A stretch of 64,000 nt of DNA from Mycoplasmatota bacterium (lineage in GTDB: Bacteria > Bacillota_I > Bacilli_A > Izemoplasmatales > Hujiaoplasmataceae), in NCBI GenBank assembly GCA_018622675.1, contig CP076020.1:1-64000 (forward strand), given 5' to 3'. Under the pieces are notes generated by a model. That model saw only the letters and a program-made list of their open reading frames with translations. It was not told where the DNA came from and made no database searches. The position numbers and the translations under genes were made by a program. Positions 56,007-64,000 of this stretch are shown here, piece after piece. Every line of letters begins with the position of its first letter. The stretch's first letter is position 1.

Positions 56007-56035
56007 TTTAATTCTTATATGTTATATGATATAAT
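56007..56035 (+). promoter_or_regulatory. Promoter of the glutamate-fermentation unit
   Basis: An extended -10, TGATATAAT with TATAAT at 56030-56035, and a weak -35 TTTAAT at 56007-56012, 17 bases apart, in the 88-bp gap before glmS. No terminator hairpin is seen here, so read-through from the lysine operon is also possible. No cobalamin riboswitch features are visible. Confidence 0.55.
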
Positions 56036-56075
56036 GTTTTACGTTATAAAAACGCTTACATAAGAGGAGATTATT

Positions 56076-56480
56076 TTGAAAACAATAGTAATAGGCGTTA
56101 TTGGCGCCGATGTACATGCTGTAGGAAACAAAATCATTGATTATACCCTAACTAACTCGGGGTACAATGTCATTAACATTGGAGTTTTATCATCACAGGA
56201 AGATTTTATAAACGCTGCAATAGAAACTGATGCGGATTTAATTATGGTTTCTTCTTTATACGGTCACGGAGAGATTGACTGTAGAGGTATGAGAGAGAAA
56301 TGTATAGAATCTGGCCTTGAAGATATATTCCTTTATGTTGGTGGAAACATCGTTGTTGGAAAACAAGATTTTAATGAGACTTTAAAAAGATTTAGAGATA
56401 TGGGCTTTGATAGGGTCTATCCACCAGGAACTTCAATCGATATGGCTTTAGAAGATATTAAAGAAGATTTAGGAGAATAA
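56076..56480 (+). CDS. glmS: Methylaspartate (glutamate) mutase S subunit
   Basis: Cobalamin-binding component of glutamate mutase, 134 residues, converting L-glutamate to (2S,3S)-3-methylaspartate with GlmE. The B12 motif DxHxxG is [11 protein letters not shown] at residue 10, followed by [15 protein letters not shown] and [13 protein letters not shown]. Start is TTG at 56076 behind GAGGAG. Together with glmL and glmE it forms the standard mutSLE order. Confidence 0.95.
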   Translation: MKTIVIGVIGADVHAVGNKIIDYTLTNSGYNVINIGVLSSQEDFINAAIETDADLIMVSSLYGHGEIDCRGMREKCIESGLEDIFLYVGGNIVVGKQDFNETLKRFRDMGFDRVYPPGTSIDMALEDIKEDLGE

Positions 56481-56481
56481 G

Positions 56482-57867
56482 ATGTCAAACTACTTATTAG
56501 TGGATTTTGGATCAACTTTTACAAAATTATGTGCAGTAGATGTCAGCTCAGAAAAAATATTGGCGACTTCTGCTCATTATACAACGGTTTTAGAAGACAT
56601 TAGTATAGGATATCATAAAGCTTTAAATCTTTTATATGATAAATTGGGTGAAAAAATTGAATTTGATCAAGTTATTGCTTGTTCATCAGCAGCCGGCGGC
56701 CTAAAAATGGCCGCTATTGGTCTTGTTGAAGAATTAACAGTCGAAGCAGCTAAACGCGTGTGTTTAGGTGCTGGTGCTAAAGTTGATTTGGTTTTCTCAC
56801 ACCATTTAACAAAAAAAGAAGTAAGACAAATTATTGAAGAAGATATCGATATTGTTTTACTATCTGGTGGAGCTGATGGTGGTAATACAGAAAATGTTAT
56901 TTATAATGCTAAGTTATTAGGAGAAATGGGTGTGAATGTACCTATTATTTATGCAGGAAATAAATCCGCCGAAGATGATATTATTGATATTTTTGAACAC
57001 CATCATTTGGATTACCATATTTGTGAAAATGTCATGCCTAAAATCAATAAATTAAATCCTAAGTGTGCAAGAAAAACCATTAGAGATATTTTCTTAAAAC
57101 AGATTATAGAGGCTAAAGGGATAAAAAAAATTGAAAAGGATATTGATCAAGTTATTTTGCCAACACCTAACGCTGTTTTAGAAGCTGCAAAGTTATTGTC
57201 GGAGGGGTACTTAGAAGAAACTGGATTAGGCGATATTGTTATTGTTGATATTGGTGGGGCTACTACTGATTTATATTCTATGTGTTATGCAACAAATCGT
57301 AGTGATGTGGTTTTACATGGTTTAGAAGAACCTTATGCAAAAAGAACTGTTGAAGGCGATTTGGGTATGAGATATTCTGCGCCTGGAATAGTAAAATCAC
57401 TTTCAGAAAGAGAAATAGAGTTTATTAATCGTGAAAAAAACATTGACATAGTTAAAGAAGTTAATGAAAGATATAAAAATGTTCATTTACTGCCACATAA
57501 TGACCGTGATGAGTTTATTGATCAATTTCTAGCTGAAATGTGCGCTTACCGCTCAATGAATCGTCATGTTGGTAAGATTCACGAAGTGATGACGCCGATG
57601 GGGAAAGTTTTTAATCAATCCGGAAAAGACTTATCTAATGTTCGATATGTTATTGGAACAGGTGGCGTGATTATTAATTCTAAAAACCAAAAAGAGATAT
57701 TAAAACAAACGACAAACATACTCAATGACAAAACTCAATTAAGGCCAGAAGATCCTGAATTCTTAGTGGATCAGTTATATATTATGGCGCCAATGGGATT
57801 ATTGGCTCAAAAGAAACCAAAATTAGCGTTAAAATTAATGAAAGAAAATTTTAAGGAGTTAGGTTAA
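56482..57867 (+). CDS. glmL: Glutamate mutase reactivase (MutL-type ASKHA ATPase)
   Basis: ATPase of the acetate/sugar kinase-Hsp70-actin fold, 461 residues, thought to exchange damaged cobalamin on glutamate mutase. Phosphate loop 1 is [16 protein letters not shown] at the N-terminus, phosphate loop 2 is [14 protein letters not shown] near residue 255, and [15 protein letters not shown] lies at about 130. It is placed between the two mutase subunit genes, as in clostridial mut clusters. One base separates it from glmS. Confidence 0.92.
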   Translation: MSNYLLVDFGSTFTKLCAVDVSSEKILATSAHYTTVLEDISIGYHKALNLLYDKLGEKIEFDQVIACSSAAGGLKMAAIGLVEELTVEAAKRVCLGAGAKVDLVFSHHLTKKEVRQIIEEDIDIVLLSGGADGGNTENVIYNAKLLGEMGVNVPIIYAGNKSAEDDIIDIFEHHHLDYHICENVMPKINKLNPKCARKTIRDIFLKQIIEAKGIKKIEKDIDQVILPTPNAVLEAAKLLSEGYLEETGLGDIVIVDIGGATTDLYSMCYATNRSDVVLHGLEEPYAKRTVEGDLGMRYSAPGIVKSLSEREIEFINREKNIDIVKEVNERYKNVHLLPHNDRDEFIDQFLAEMCAYRSMNRHVGKIHEVMTPMGKVFNQSGKDLSNVRYVIGTGGVIINSKNQKEILKQTTNILNDKTQLRPEDPEFLVDQLYIMAPMGLLAQKKPKLALKLMKENFKELG

Positions 57868-57871
57868 TCAT

Positions 57872-59329
57872 ATGAAATTAAAAAATAAAAAGATAGATTT
57901 AAAGGAATTTTTTAAAGAAAGAGAAGAAGTTCTATCGGGATGGAAGACTGGTAATGATTCTGAGCTAGATTTAGAATCAGCGGTTGAATATTTGAAAAGT
58001 GTTCCAAGTTATAAAAACTTCGCTTTTGTTTTAAATAAAGCAAAAGAGCATGGTGAAACTTTAATTCAACCAAGAGCTGGGGTTCCTGAACTTGGAGAAC
58101 ATATTAAACTTTTACAGTTTTTAGAAAAATCGGGAGCTGATTTTTTACCAAGTACGATTGATAGTTATACTAGACAAAATAGATATAATGAAGCTGAAAA
58201 AGGGCTTGATGAATCAGTTCACGAACATCGTGCCTTATTAAATGGTTTTCCAGCTGTAAATCACGGTGTGAAAAGTTGTAAACAAGTGTTAGAAGCTGTG
58301 AATGTGCCAATTGAAGCTAGACACGGAACACCAGATGCTAGGTTATTATCTGAAATTATTCATGCTGCAGGGTGGACTTCAAATGAAGGTGGAGGAATTT
58401 CATATAATATTCCATACGCTAAATCTATTCCATTAGAAGTATCAATTAGAAATTGGCAATATTGTGACCGCCTTGTTGGTTATTATGAAGAACAGGGAAT
58501 CAAAATAAATAGAGAACCATTTGGTCCTTTAACAGGAACGCTTGTTCCGCCTTCAATTTCAAATACTGTAATGATTATTGAAGCTTTACTTGCTGCTGAG
58601 CAAGGGGTTAAGAATATAACCGTTGGATATGGTATGGGTGGAAACTTAATTCAAGATGTTGCTGCAGTTAATTCTTTACATTCTCAAACTAAAGAATATT
58701 TAAAGAAATTTGGCTATGAAGATATGGAGATATCTACCGTTTTCCATCAATGGATGGGTGGATTTCCAGCTGACGAAGCTGAAGCAATGGCTTTGATTTC
58801 ATATAGTTCTACAGTGGCTGCTTTATCTAAAGCAACTAAACTAATTACAAAATCACCTCACGAATCAATGGGTATTCCTACCATGGAAGCAAATGGATTA
58901 GGTGTTAAAGCTTCTAAGTTTATTGTTAGAATGTTAAAAGATCAACGTATTACTAGAAGTGAAGATTTAAATGAAGAGATGGATTTGATTAAACGAGAAG
59001 TTAATTGTTTAATGGATGCAGTTATAAAAGTTGGCGAAGGTGATTTAGCTGTAGGTACAGTGAGAGCTTTTGAACAAGGATTATTAGATATTCCTTTTGC
59101 ACCAAGTCAATATAATGCAGGAAAAATATTTCCAGCAAGAGATAATGATGGAAGAATTAGAATATTAGAATTTGGTAGTTTAGCTATGGGTCAAGATATC
59201 AAAGATTTCCATTATAAGAAGATTAAAGAAAGAGCAGATTCTGAAAACAGAAAAATATCTTTCCAAATGACAGTGGATGATGTTTATTCTGTGAGTAAAG
59301 GTAAACTAATAGGAAGGCCAGTCAAGTGA
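57872..59329 (+). CDS. glmE: Methylaspartate (glutamate) mutase E subunit
   Basis: Catalytic TIM-barrel subunit, 485 residues. Substrate-binding Arg residues are expected in [10 protein letters not shown] (about residue 68), [11 protein letters not shown] and in [37 protein letters not shown] is family-typical. TAAGGAG lies ahead of the ATG and its stop overlaps mal by four bases (GTGA). Confidence 0.95.
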   Translation: MKLKNKKIDLKEFFKEREEVLSGWKTGNDSELDLESAVEYLKSVPSYKNFAFVLNKAKEHGETLIQPRAGVPELGEHIKLLQFLEKSGADFLPSTIDSYTRQNRYNEAEKGLDESVHEHRALLNGFPAVNHGVKSCKQVLEAVNVPIEARHGTPDARLLSEIIHAAGWTSNEGGGISYNIPYAKSIPLEVSIRNWQYCDRLVGYYEEQGIKINREPFGPLTGTLVPPSISNTVMIIEALLAAEQGVKNITVGYGMGGNLIQDVAAVNSLHSQTKEYLKKFGYEDMEISTVFHQWMGGFPADEAEAMALISYSSTVAALSKATKLITKSPHESMGIPTMEANGLGVKASKFIVRMLKDQRITRSEDLNEEMDLIKREVNCLMDAVIKVGEGDLAVGTVRAFEQGLLDIPFAPSQYNAGKIFPARDNDGRIRILEFGSLAMGQDIKDFHYKKIKERADSENRKISFQMTVDDVYSVSKGKLIGRPVK

Positions 59330-60573
59330 AAATAAAAGACGTTATATTATCTAAAGCATATACAGGTTTCTTCTTTGATGATCAAAAGGCCATTAAAGCA
59401 GGAGCTAAAAAAGATGGATTATTTTATATTGGAGATCCAATGATAGAAGGATTTACTTCTATTAGACAAAAAGGTGAAGCGATTTCGATTCAATTAATAT
59501 TGGAAAACGATGATTTTGGAATTGGTGAATGTGCAGCTGTTCAGTATTCAGGTACTGGTGGAAGAGATCCGTTATTTTTAGCAGATGATTACATTCCTTT
59601 TATTGAAAAAGAAATTGTCCCTTTATTAATTGGCCAAGAATTAACTGATTTTAGAGAACTAGCAGAAAAATATGATCAATTAAAAATTCGTGGAAAAAGA
59701 TTACATACTGCTATAAGGTATGGATTAACTCAAGCTTTATTATCAACTTTTTCTGCCTATAAAAAGATTACAATGGCAGAAGTTGTAAGAGAATCTTATC
59801 ATATTGATGATCATGTATATCATGCAGTCCCAATTTTTACACAAAGTGGGGATGAGAGATATGATGGTGTTGATAAAATGATTATAAAAGAGGCTGATGT
59901 AATTCCTCATGGTTTAATCAATAATATTGATGAAAAATTAGGAAGACAAGGCGAATTATTAAAAGCATATGTAGAGTGGTTAAGAAATAGAGTTCTTAAG
60001 TACAGGGTAAGAGAAGATTATCTTCCAGTCATTCATATAGATGTCTATGGAACCATTGGCATTGCATTTGATAATGACATGGATCAAATCATTGAATATC
60101 TTATTGACTTAGAAGAAACTGCTAAACCCTTAACTATAAGGATTGAAGGACCCATTGATGCTGGGAATAAAGAAGATACAATTATGTATTTAGCTAAAAT
60201 TACCAAATTATTAGAAGAGAAGGATTCTAAATTAGAAATTGTTGCGGATGAGTGGTGTAACACATTACAAGATATCAAAGATTTTGCGGATGCAAGAGCT
60301 GGACATATGTTGCAGATTAAAACACCTGATTTAGGTGGTGTTAATAATGTCGTTGAAGCTATTCTATATTGTAACGATAAATTAATAGGTTCTTATTCTG
60401 GGGGAACATGTAATGAAACAAATCTATCAGCTCAGATAACAACCAATATTGCTATTGCTTGTAAAGCTGATCAAATGTTAGCCAAACCTGGCATGGGTGT
60501 TGATGAGGGTTACATGATAGTGAAAAATGAAATGAATAGAGTATTAGCAAAAGCCAATCGAAAGAGGGTTTAA
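59326..60573 (+). CDS. mal: 3-methylaspartate ammonia-lyase
   Basis: Enolase-superfamily enzyme of 415 residues that eliminates ammonia from 3-methylaspartate to give mesaconate. Metal ligands are expected in [10 protein letters not shown] (Asp), IRIEGPID (Glu) and VADEWCNT (Asp); the catalytic Lys is in [10 protein letters not shown]. The start is GTG overlapping the glmE stop. The gene continues directly into citD. Confidence 0.95.
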   Translation: MKIKDVILSKAYTGFFFDDQKAIKAGAKKDGLFYIGDPMIEGFTSIRQKGEAISIQLILENDDFGIGECAAVQYSGTGGRDPLFLADDYIPFIEKEIVPLLIGQELTDFRELAEKYDQLKIRGKRLHTAIRYGLTQALLSTFSAYKKITMAEVVRESYHIDDHVYHAVPIFTQSGDERYDGVDKMIIKEADVIPHGLINNIDEKLGRQGELLKAYVEWLRNRVLKYRVREDYLPVIHIDVYGTIGIAFDNDMDQIIEYLIDLEETAKPLTIRIEGPIDAGNKEDTIMYLAKITKLLEEKDSKLEIVADEWCNTLQDIKDFADARAGHMLQIKTPDLGGVNNVVEAILYCNDKLIGSYSGGTCNETNLSAQITTNIAIACKADQMLAKPGMGVDEGYMIVKNEMNRVLAKANRKRV

Positions 60574-60574
60574 T

Positions 60575-60829
60575 ATGATCTATCAAGCGGGTAGTAAAGA
60601 GTCAAATGATTGTCTTATTACCATCAAAAAAAGTAATGAAACAAAGATTCACATTGATAGTATTGTGGGTCATTTGTTTTATGATCAAATATTACAAGCA
60701 GTAAAAGAAACTTTAGATGATCAATTGGTTGATCATGTAGAGGTTACTGTTGAAGATAAAGGTGCTCTAGATTATACAATTAGAGCACGTTTAATTGTAG
60801 CCATAAGAAGGATGAAAAATGATGTTTAG
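60575..60829 (+). CDS. citD: Citrate/citramalate lyase acyl-carrier subunit
   Basis: Gamma subunit carrying a phosphoribosyl-dephospho-CoA prosthetic arm, 84 residues, a little shorter than many CitD. The Ser attachment region is YQAGSKESNDCLI at the N-terminus, followed by SIVGHLFYDQILQAV. One base separates it from mal. In this context the lyase most likely splits citramalate into acetate and pyruvate rather than citrate into acetate and oxaloacetate. Confidence 0.9.
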   Translation: MIYQAGSKESNDCLITIKKSNETKIHIDSIVGHLFYDQILQAVKETLDDQLVDHVEVTVEDKGALDYTIRARLIVAIRRMKNDV

Positions 60830-61667
60830 ATCACTGTTATTTATTCCGGGTAATAACCCGTCAATGTTACAAAATGCTGATATTTTTATGAGTGATGGTA
60901 TTATTTTTGATTTAGAAGACGCGGTTAATATTAATGAAAAAGATAATGCAAGAAATTTAGTTGAAACTTATTTTTTTACAACTAAAGATTTACCAAAAAA
61001 CATTATTTTAAGGATTAACCCAGTCAATTCATTGTTCATAGAAGATGATTTAAAACTATTATTGTCAAGAAAAATAGACTATATTCTTTTACCTAAAGCA
61101 AATATGCTATCAATGTATGTAATAGATAAAATGTTATCGTCTTTGGAAGAAAAAAATAATCTTAAAGTTACCAAATTAATCTGTTTAATTGAAGAAGCAA
61201 AAGGTATAGCTGAGGTTGATGAAATAGCAAAACATCCAAGAGTAGAAGCTTTATTACTTGGCGCTGAAGATTTAACAAATGAATTGGAGATTGAAAGAAC
61301 AACTGTAGGGAATGAACTATTATACGCTCGATCAAAAGTAGTTTATGCTGCGGCTGCTAATCAAATACTAGCAATTGATACGCCTTTTACTGATATTACA
61401 GATCAAGAGGGTTTAGAATATGATTGCTCAAATGCTAAATCTCTTGGAATGAAAGCTAAGACAGCGATTCATCCAAGTCAATTAGAAACGATTAACCAAA
61501 TATTTTCTCCAACTAAGAAAATGATTCATTGGGCACAAGGGGTCATTCAAACTTATGAGAAAGTTGGAAAAGGTGTCTTTCAATATCAGGGTAAAATGGT
61601 TGATAAGCCTGTGATTGAAAAAGCAAAAAAATTAATTGAAAAAGCAAAAATTTTTGATTTATTGTAG
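60819..61667 (+). CDS. citE: Citrate/citramalate lyase beta subunit
   Basis: Lyase subunit of 282 residues, TIM-barrel of the HpcH/CitE family. FRSLLFIPGNNPSMLQNA opens the protein, then GIIFDLEDAVNINEKDNAR (metal-binding Glu/Asp), LRINPVNS, ICLIEEAKGIAEVDEI, LLLGAEDLTNELEIERT and KTAIHPSQLETIN near the C-terminus. Two ATGs (60819, 60822) lie in the end of citD. Confidence 0.92.
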   Translation: MMFRSLLFIPGNNPSMLQNADIFMSDGIIFDLEDAVNINEKDNARNLVETYFFTTKDLPKNIILRINPVNSLFIEDDLKLLLSRKIDYILLPKANMLSMYVIDKMLSSLEEKNNLKVTKLICLIEEAKGIAEVDEIAKHPRVEALLLGAEDLTNELEIERTTVGNELLYARSKVVYAAAANQILAIDTPFTDITDQEGLEYDCSNAKSLGMKAKTAIHPSQLETINQIFSPTKKMIHWAQGVIQTYEKVGKGVFQYQGKMVDKPVIEKAKKLIEKAKIFDLL

Positions 61668-61676
61668 GTGAATAAT

Positions 61677-63203
61677 ATGTTAAATGCTTTAGGGAGAGAC
61701 ATACCATCACATTTAAAACCATTCGTGAATAGTGATGATTATAAAAATCATAAAAGACGATTAATCTCAAAAAAAATAAAACAGTCCAAAACTGTTTTTT
61801 TATCATCTTATAAAGAAGCTTTTGACATGTTTAATATAAAAGACAATCAAACTTTATCTTTTCATCATCACTTAAGAAATGGTGATTTAGTGATTAGAGA
61901 GGTTTGTAAACTGATTAAAGAAAAAAATATTAAGGGATTACACTTTGCACCAAGCTCTATATTCCCTAGTTATACAGAAATGATTGACTTAATTATGAAT
62001 GAAAATATTACCAATATTCATACCAATTATCTGAATGGCGGTGTGGCTAAAGTTATTAGCCAAGGGCATTTAGTTGGTCAATTGATTATGAATACACATG
62101 GTGGAAGAGCGAGAGTTATTGAAAGTGGTGATTTAGGTATAGATGTTGCTTTTATAGCTTGCCCAAGTGTAGATAAGTTTGGTAATGGTAGTGGCGCAAT
62201 AGGAAAAAATGCTTGTGGTAGTTTAGGTTATGCCATCCCTGATTTAGAATATGCGAAAAAGGTTGTCTTAGTGACTGATCATCTAGTTGAAGAATTAAAA
62301 GAATATCAGTTAAGTAGTGAATATGTTGATGCAGTTTTGGTCGTTGATAGTATAGGTGATGCTAAGGGCATTGTTTCTGGTACGACAGAAATCACCAAAG
62401 ATCCTATTGGTCTAAAAATCGCTAAAGATTGTTCTATTTTACTGGATAAATTAGGTTTAATAAAAGAGGGTTTTTCTATGCAAACTGGCGCTGGAAAAAC
62501 ATCTTTAGCAGTTGTTTCTTATGTGGAAAAAATAATGAAAGAAAGAAATATAGTTGGAAGATTTGCTTCTGGAGGTATTACAAAAGCCTATGTTGATATG
62601 CTTGAAGGCGGACTCTTTAAAAAACTGTATGATGTTCAGTGTTTTGACTTAGACGCTGTTAAATCTTTCAATAAAAATACAAATCATTTACCTATGTCTT
62701 CATCTGAGTATGGGAATCCTTTTGAAAAAGATATCATCGCAAATGATCTCGATTTTGTTGTTTTAGGTGCTACGGAAATAGATTTAGATTTTAACGTCAA
62801 TGTAACGACAGATATTTTAGGCAACCTCATTGGAGGGTCAGGTGGACATTCTGATATTGCACATGGTGCAGATGTGACTATAGTTATTTCTCCACTCATT
62901 AAGTCTAGAATTCCTATTATTAAAGAAAATGTTACTGCAATCACTACACCAGGACAAGATGTTGATATTTTTATAACTGAAAGAGGAATTGCCATTAATC
63001 CGATGAGAAAAGACTTGATTCATAAATTAAAAGATTCAAATATAAACATATTTACCATGGAAGAATTGCTTAATAAAACACATTCAATAACTGGTATTCC
63101 AGCTAAGATTAAAAAAGATGATCGAATCATAGGACATATCGAATATAGAGATGGCACAGTTATTGATGTATTGAGAAAAGTTCATGATGACTATATCAGA
63201 TGA
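61677..63203 (+). CDS. citF: Citrate/citramalate lyase alpha subunit
   Basis: CoA-transferase-type subunit of 508 residues that exchanges the acetyl group on the carrier for the substrate acid. LNALGRDIPSHLKP opens the protein; SFHHHLRNGDLV, TNYLNGGVAKVIS, FGNGSGAIGKNACGSLGYAI and NLIGGSGGHSDIAHGADV follow. The ATG at 61677 has AGGTGA five bases upstream; the GTG at 61668 is in that site. The TGA stop overlaps the citX-citG fusion by 20 bases. Confidence 0.93.
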   Translation: MLNALGRDIPSHLKPFVNSDDYKNHKRRLISKKIKQSKTVFLSSYKEAFDMFNIKDNQTLSFHHHLRNGDLVIREVCKLIKEKNIKGLHFAPSSIFPSYTEMIDLIMNENITNIHTNYLNGGVAKVISQGHLVGQLIMNTHGGRARVIESGDLGIDVAFIACPSVDKFGNGSGAIGKNACGSLGYAIPDLEYAKKVVLVTDHLVEELKEYQLSSEYVDAVLVVDSIGDAKGIVSGTTEITKDPIGLKIAKDCSILLDKLGLIKEGFSMQTGAGKTSLAVVSYVEKIMKERNIVGRFASGGITKAYVDMLEGGLFKKLYDVQCFDLDAVKSFNKNTNHLPMSSSEYGNPFEKDIIANDLDFVVLGATEIDLDFNVNVTTDILGNLIGGSGGHSDIAHGADVTIVISPLIKSRIPIIKENVTAITTPGQDVDIFITERGIAINPMRKDLIHKLKDSNINIFTMEELLNKTHSITGIPAKIKKDDRIIGHIEYRDGTVIDVLRKVHDDYIR

Positions 63204-64000
63204 AATTTTAGATGCTAGAGAAAATAGATATTTAAGGATATTAAAACTGCATGTAAGATTTGATACCCTAGTATCTTTAAAAGTAAATTATCCTGGTAGT
63301 GATAAAAATGAAAGTTTGGTTTATCTCATTTTAAATGCTTTTAATCATGAATGCTTACCTTTTTCATATGAAAAAGTATATAGTTATGAATCTCTAGATG
63401 GTCCCTACTATCTTTTCGGTGTTAACGAGGATGCAAAATCGGTGAAAAAAAAGACTATCGAACTTGAGGAAACCCATGAATTAGGCCGTTTCATAGATGT
63501 TGATGTATATAATAAAAAAGAATGCTTATCTAGAAGTGTTAAGCGAAAGTGCTATCTATGTGGTCGAATTGCCCATGAGTGTGTACGCTTAAAAAAACAC
63601 TCTTTTGAAGAACTTAATGACTATATAAACGAAACAGTAATCAATTTTTATCTGAAACATTTATATGATTATATTGATCAAGCAATGATGGTAGAATTAG
63701 ATTTAGATCCTAAGTTTGGTTTAGTGACAAAATCTACTTGTGGCTCACACGAAGATATGGATTATTCTTTGATGATTAAAACAAAAAAAGAAATTATTCC
63801 ATATTTTTTAGATATGTTTAAACTCAGTGTTAAAATAGATAAATATGAAGATTTTGTTGATGACTTTAGAAAGCTTGGTTTACAAGCTGAACAGGCCATG
63901 TATAAAGTTACAAATCATGTTAATACCTATAAGGGATTAATATTTCATATGGGTTTAATGATTTCAACTTATGGATACATGATTTCAAGAGAAAATAAAT
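63184..64000 (+). CDS. CitX-CitG fusion, prosthetic-group synthesis for the lyase (3' end outside window)
   Basis: The frame opens at ATGATG (63184/63187) inside the citF end and stays open to the right edge: 272 residues seen. The first 140 or so are CitX-like (apo-citrate lyase phosphoribosyl-dephospho-CoA transferase), with LGRFIDVDV and the Cys pair in KRKCYLCGRIAHECVR. From about residue 150 it is CitG-like (triphosphoribosyl-dephospho-CoA synthase), with DPKFGLVTKSTCGSHEDMDY, the counterpart of the PGLVD and GAHxDMD motifs. Such fusions are known in citrate lyase clusters. It supplies the arm of CitD. Confidence 0.85.
   Translation, partial: MMTISDEILDARENRYLRILKLHVRFDTLVSLKVNYPGSDKNESLVYLILNAFNHECLPFSYEKVYSYESLDGPYYLFGVNEDAKSVKKKTIELEETHELGRFIDVDVYNKKECLSRSVKRKCYLCGRIAHECVRLKKHSFEELNDYINETVINFYLKHLYDYIDQAMMVELDLDPKFGLVTKSTCGSHEDMDYSLMIKTKKEIIPYFLDMFKLSVKIDKYEDFVDDFRKLGLQAEQAMYKVTNHVNTYKGLIFHMGLMISTYGYMISRENK

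Noticed and set aside
55988-56075. Cobalamin riboswitch before glutamate mutase
   Set aside because: The gap is only 88 bases, holds a promoter, and shows no B12-box sequence.

Overview
The window comes from an AT-rich, low-GC Gram-positive genome. The gene content and style (HprK, WhiA, YaaA-RecF-GyrB-GyrA, consensus sigma-70-type promoters, strong purine-rich ribosome binding sites, very A-rich codon use) suggest the Bacilli/Mollicutes neighbourhood, for example an anaerobic free-living relative of the Izemoplasma or Acholeplasma type. That placement is an inference. TGA is used as a stop (end of citF, end of tsaB), so the code is the standard bacterial one and not the UGA-Trp code of mycoplasmas. 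Glutaminyl-tRNA synthetase is present, which is not typical of Bacilli.

Layout. 1-7.7 kb: an acid-sugar catabolic cluster (2-hydroxyacid dehydrogenase, class II aldolase, FGGY kinase, GntP permease, DeoR repressor with a perfect 13-bp inverted-repeat operator, DUF1537 four-carbon acid-sugar kinase, PdxA2-type dehydrogenase). 7.8-29.6 kb: housekeeping genes on the plus strand (S1 protein, pgi, a lipid-kinase-family gene on the minus strand, the tsaE-tsaB-rimI-tsaD t6A/acetylation cluster, glnS, pcrA-ligA-uvrA, a membrane protein, hprK-lgt-whiA-acpS, a membrane thioredoxin, tex, a membrane protein) and a tRNA-Ser(GCU). Lgt carries an unusual secreted InlB-type repeat domain at its N-terminus. 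29.8-36.4 kb: an accessory stretch with tiny ORFs, an IS110-family element with a candidate bridge RNA, an MFS exporter with an ArsR-type regulator, a UPF0718 permease with a redox-active thioredoxin, a zinc-ribbon protein and a DUF2085 protein. 36.4-46.7 kb (minus strand): gyrA-gyrB-recF-yaaA, mfd and a short-chain dehydrogenase.

46.7-64 kb is an amino-acid fermentation island on the plus strand. A consensus promoter leads into a lysine riboswitch and an intrinsic terminator, followed by an eleven-gene lysine-fermentation operon (maoC, CoA-transferase A and B, kal, kce, kdd, kamA, a P-loop gene, kamD, kamE, PduO-type cobalamin adenosyltransferase). A second unit encodes the methylaspartate route of glutamate fermentation: glmS, glmL, glmE, mal and a citramalate-lyase-type citD-citE-citF, ending in a citX-citG fusion cut by the window edge. 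The two halves share a need for adenosylcobalamin, and the adenosyltransferase gene lies between them. The P1 helix of the lysine riboswitch shares bases with the 5' arm of the terminator, so the sequence favours a lysine-activated (ON) switch driving lysine breakdown. I regard this as the most interesting system in the window.
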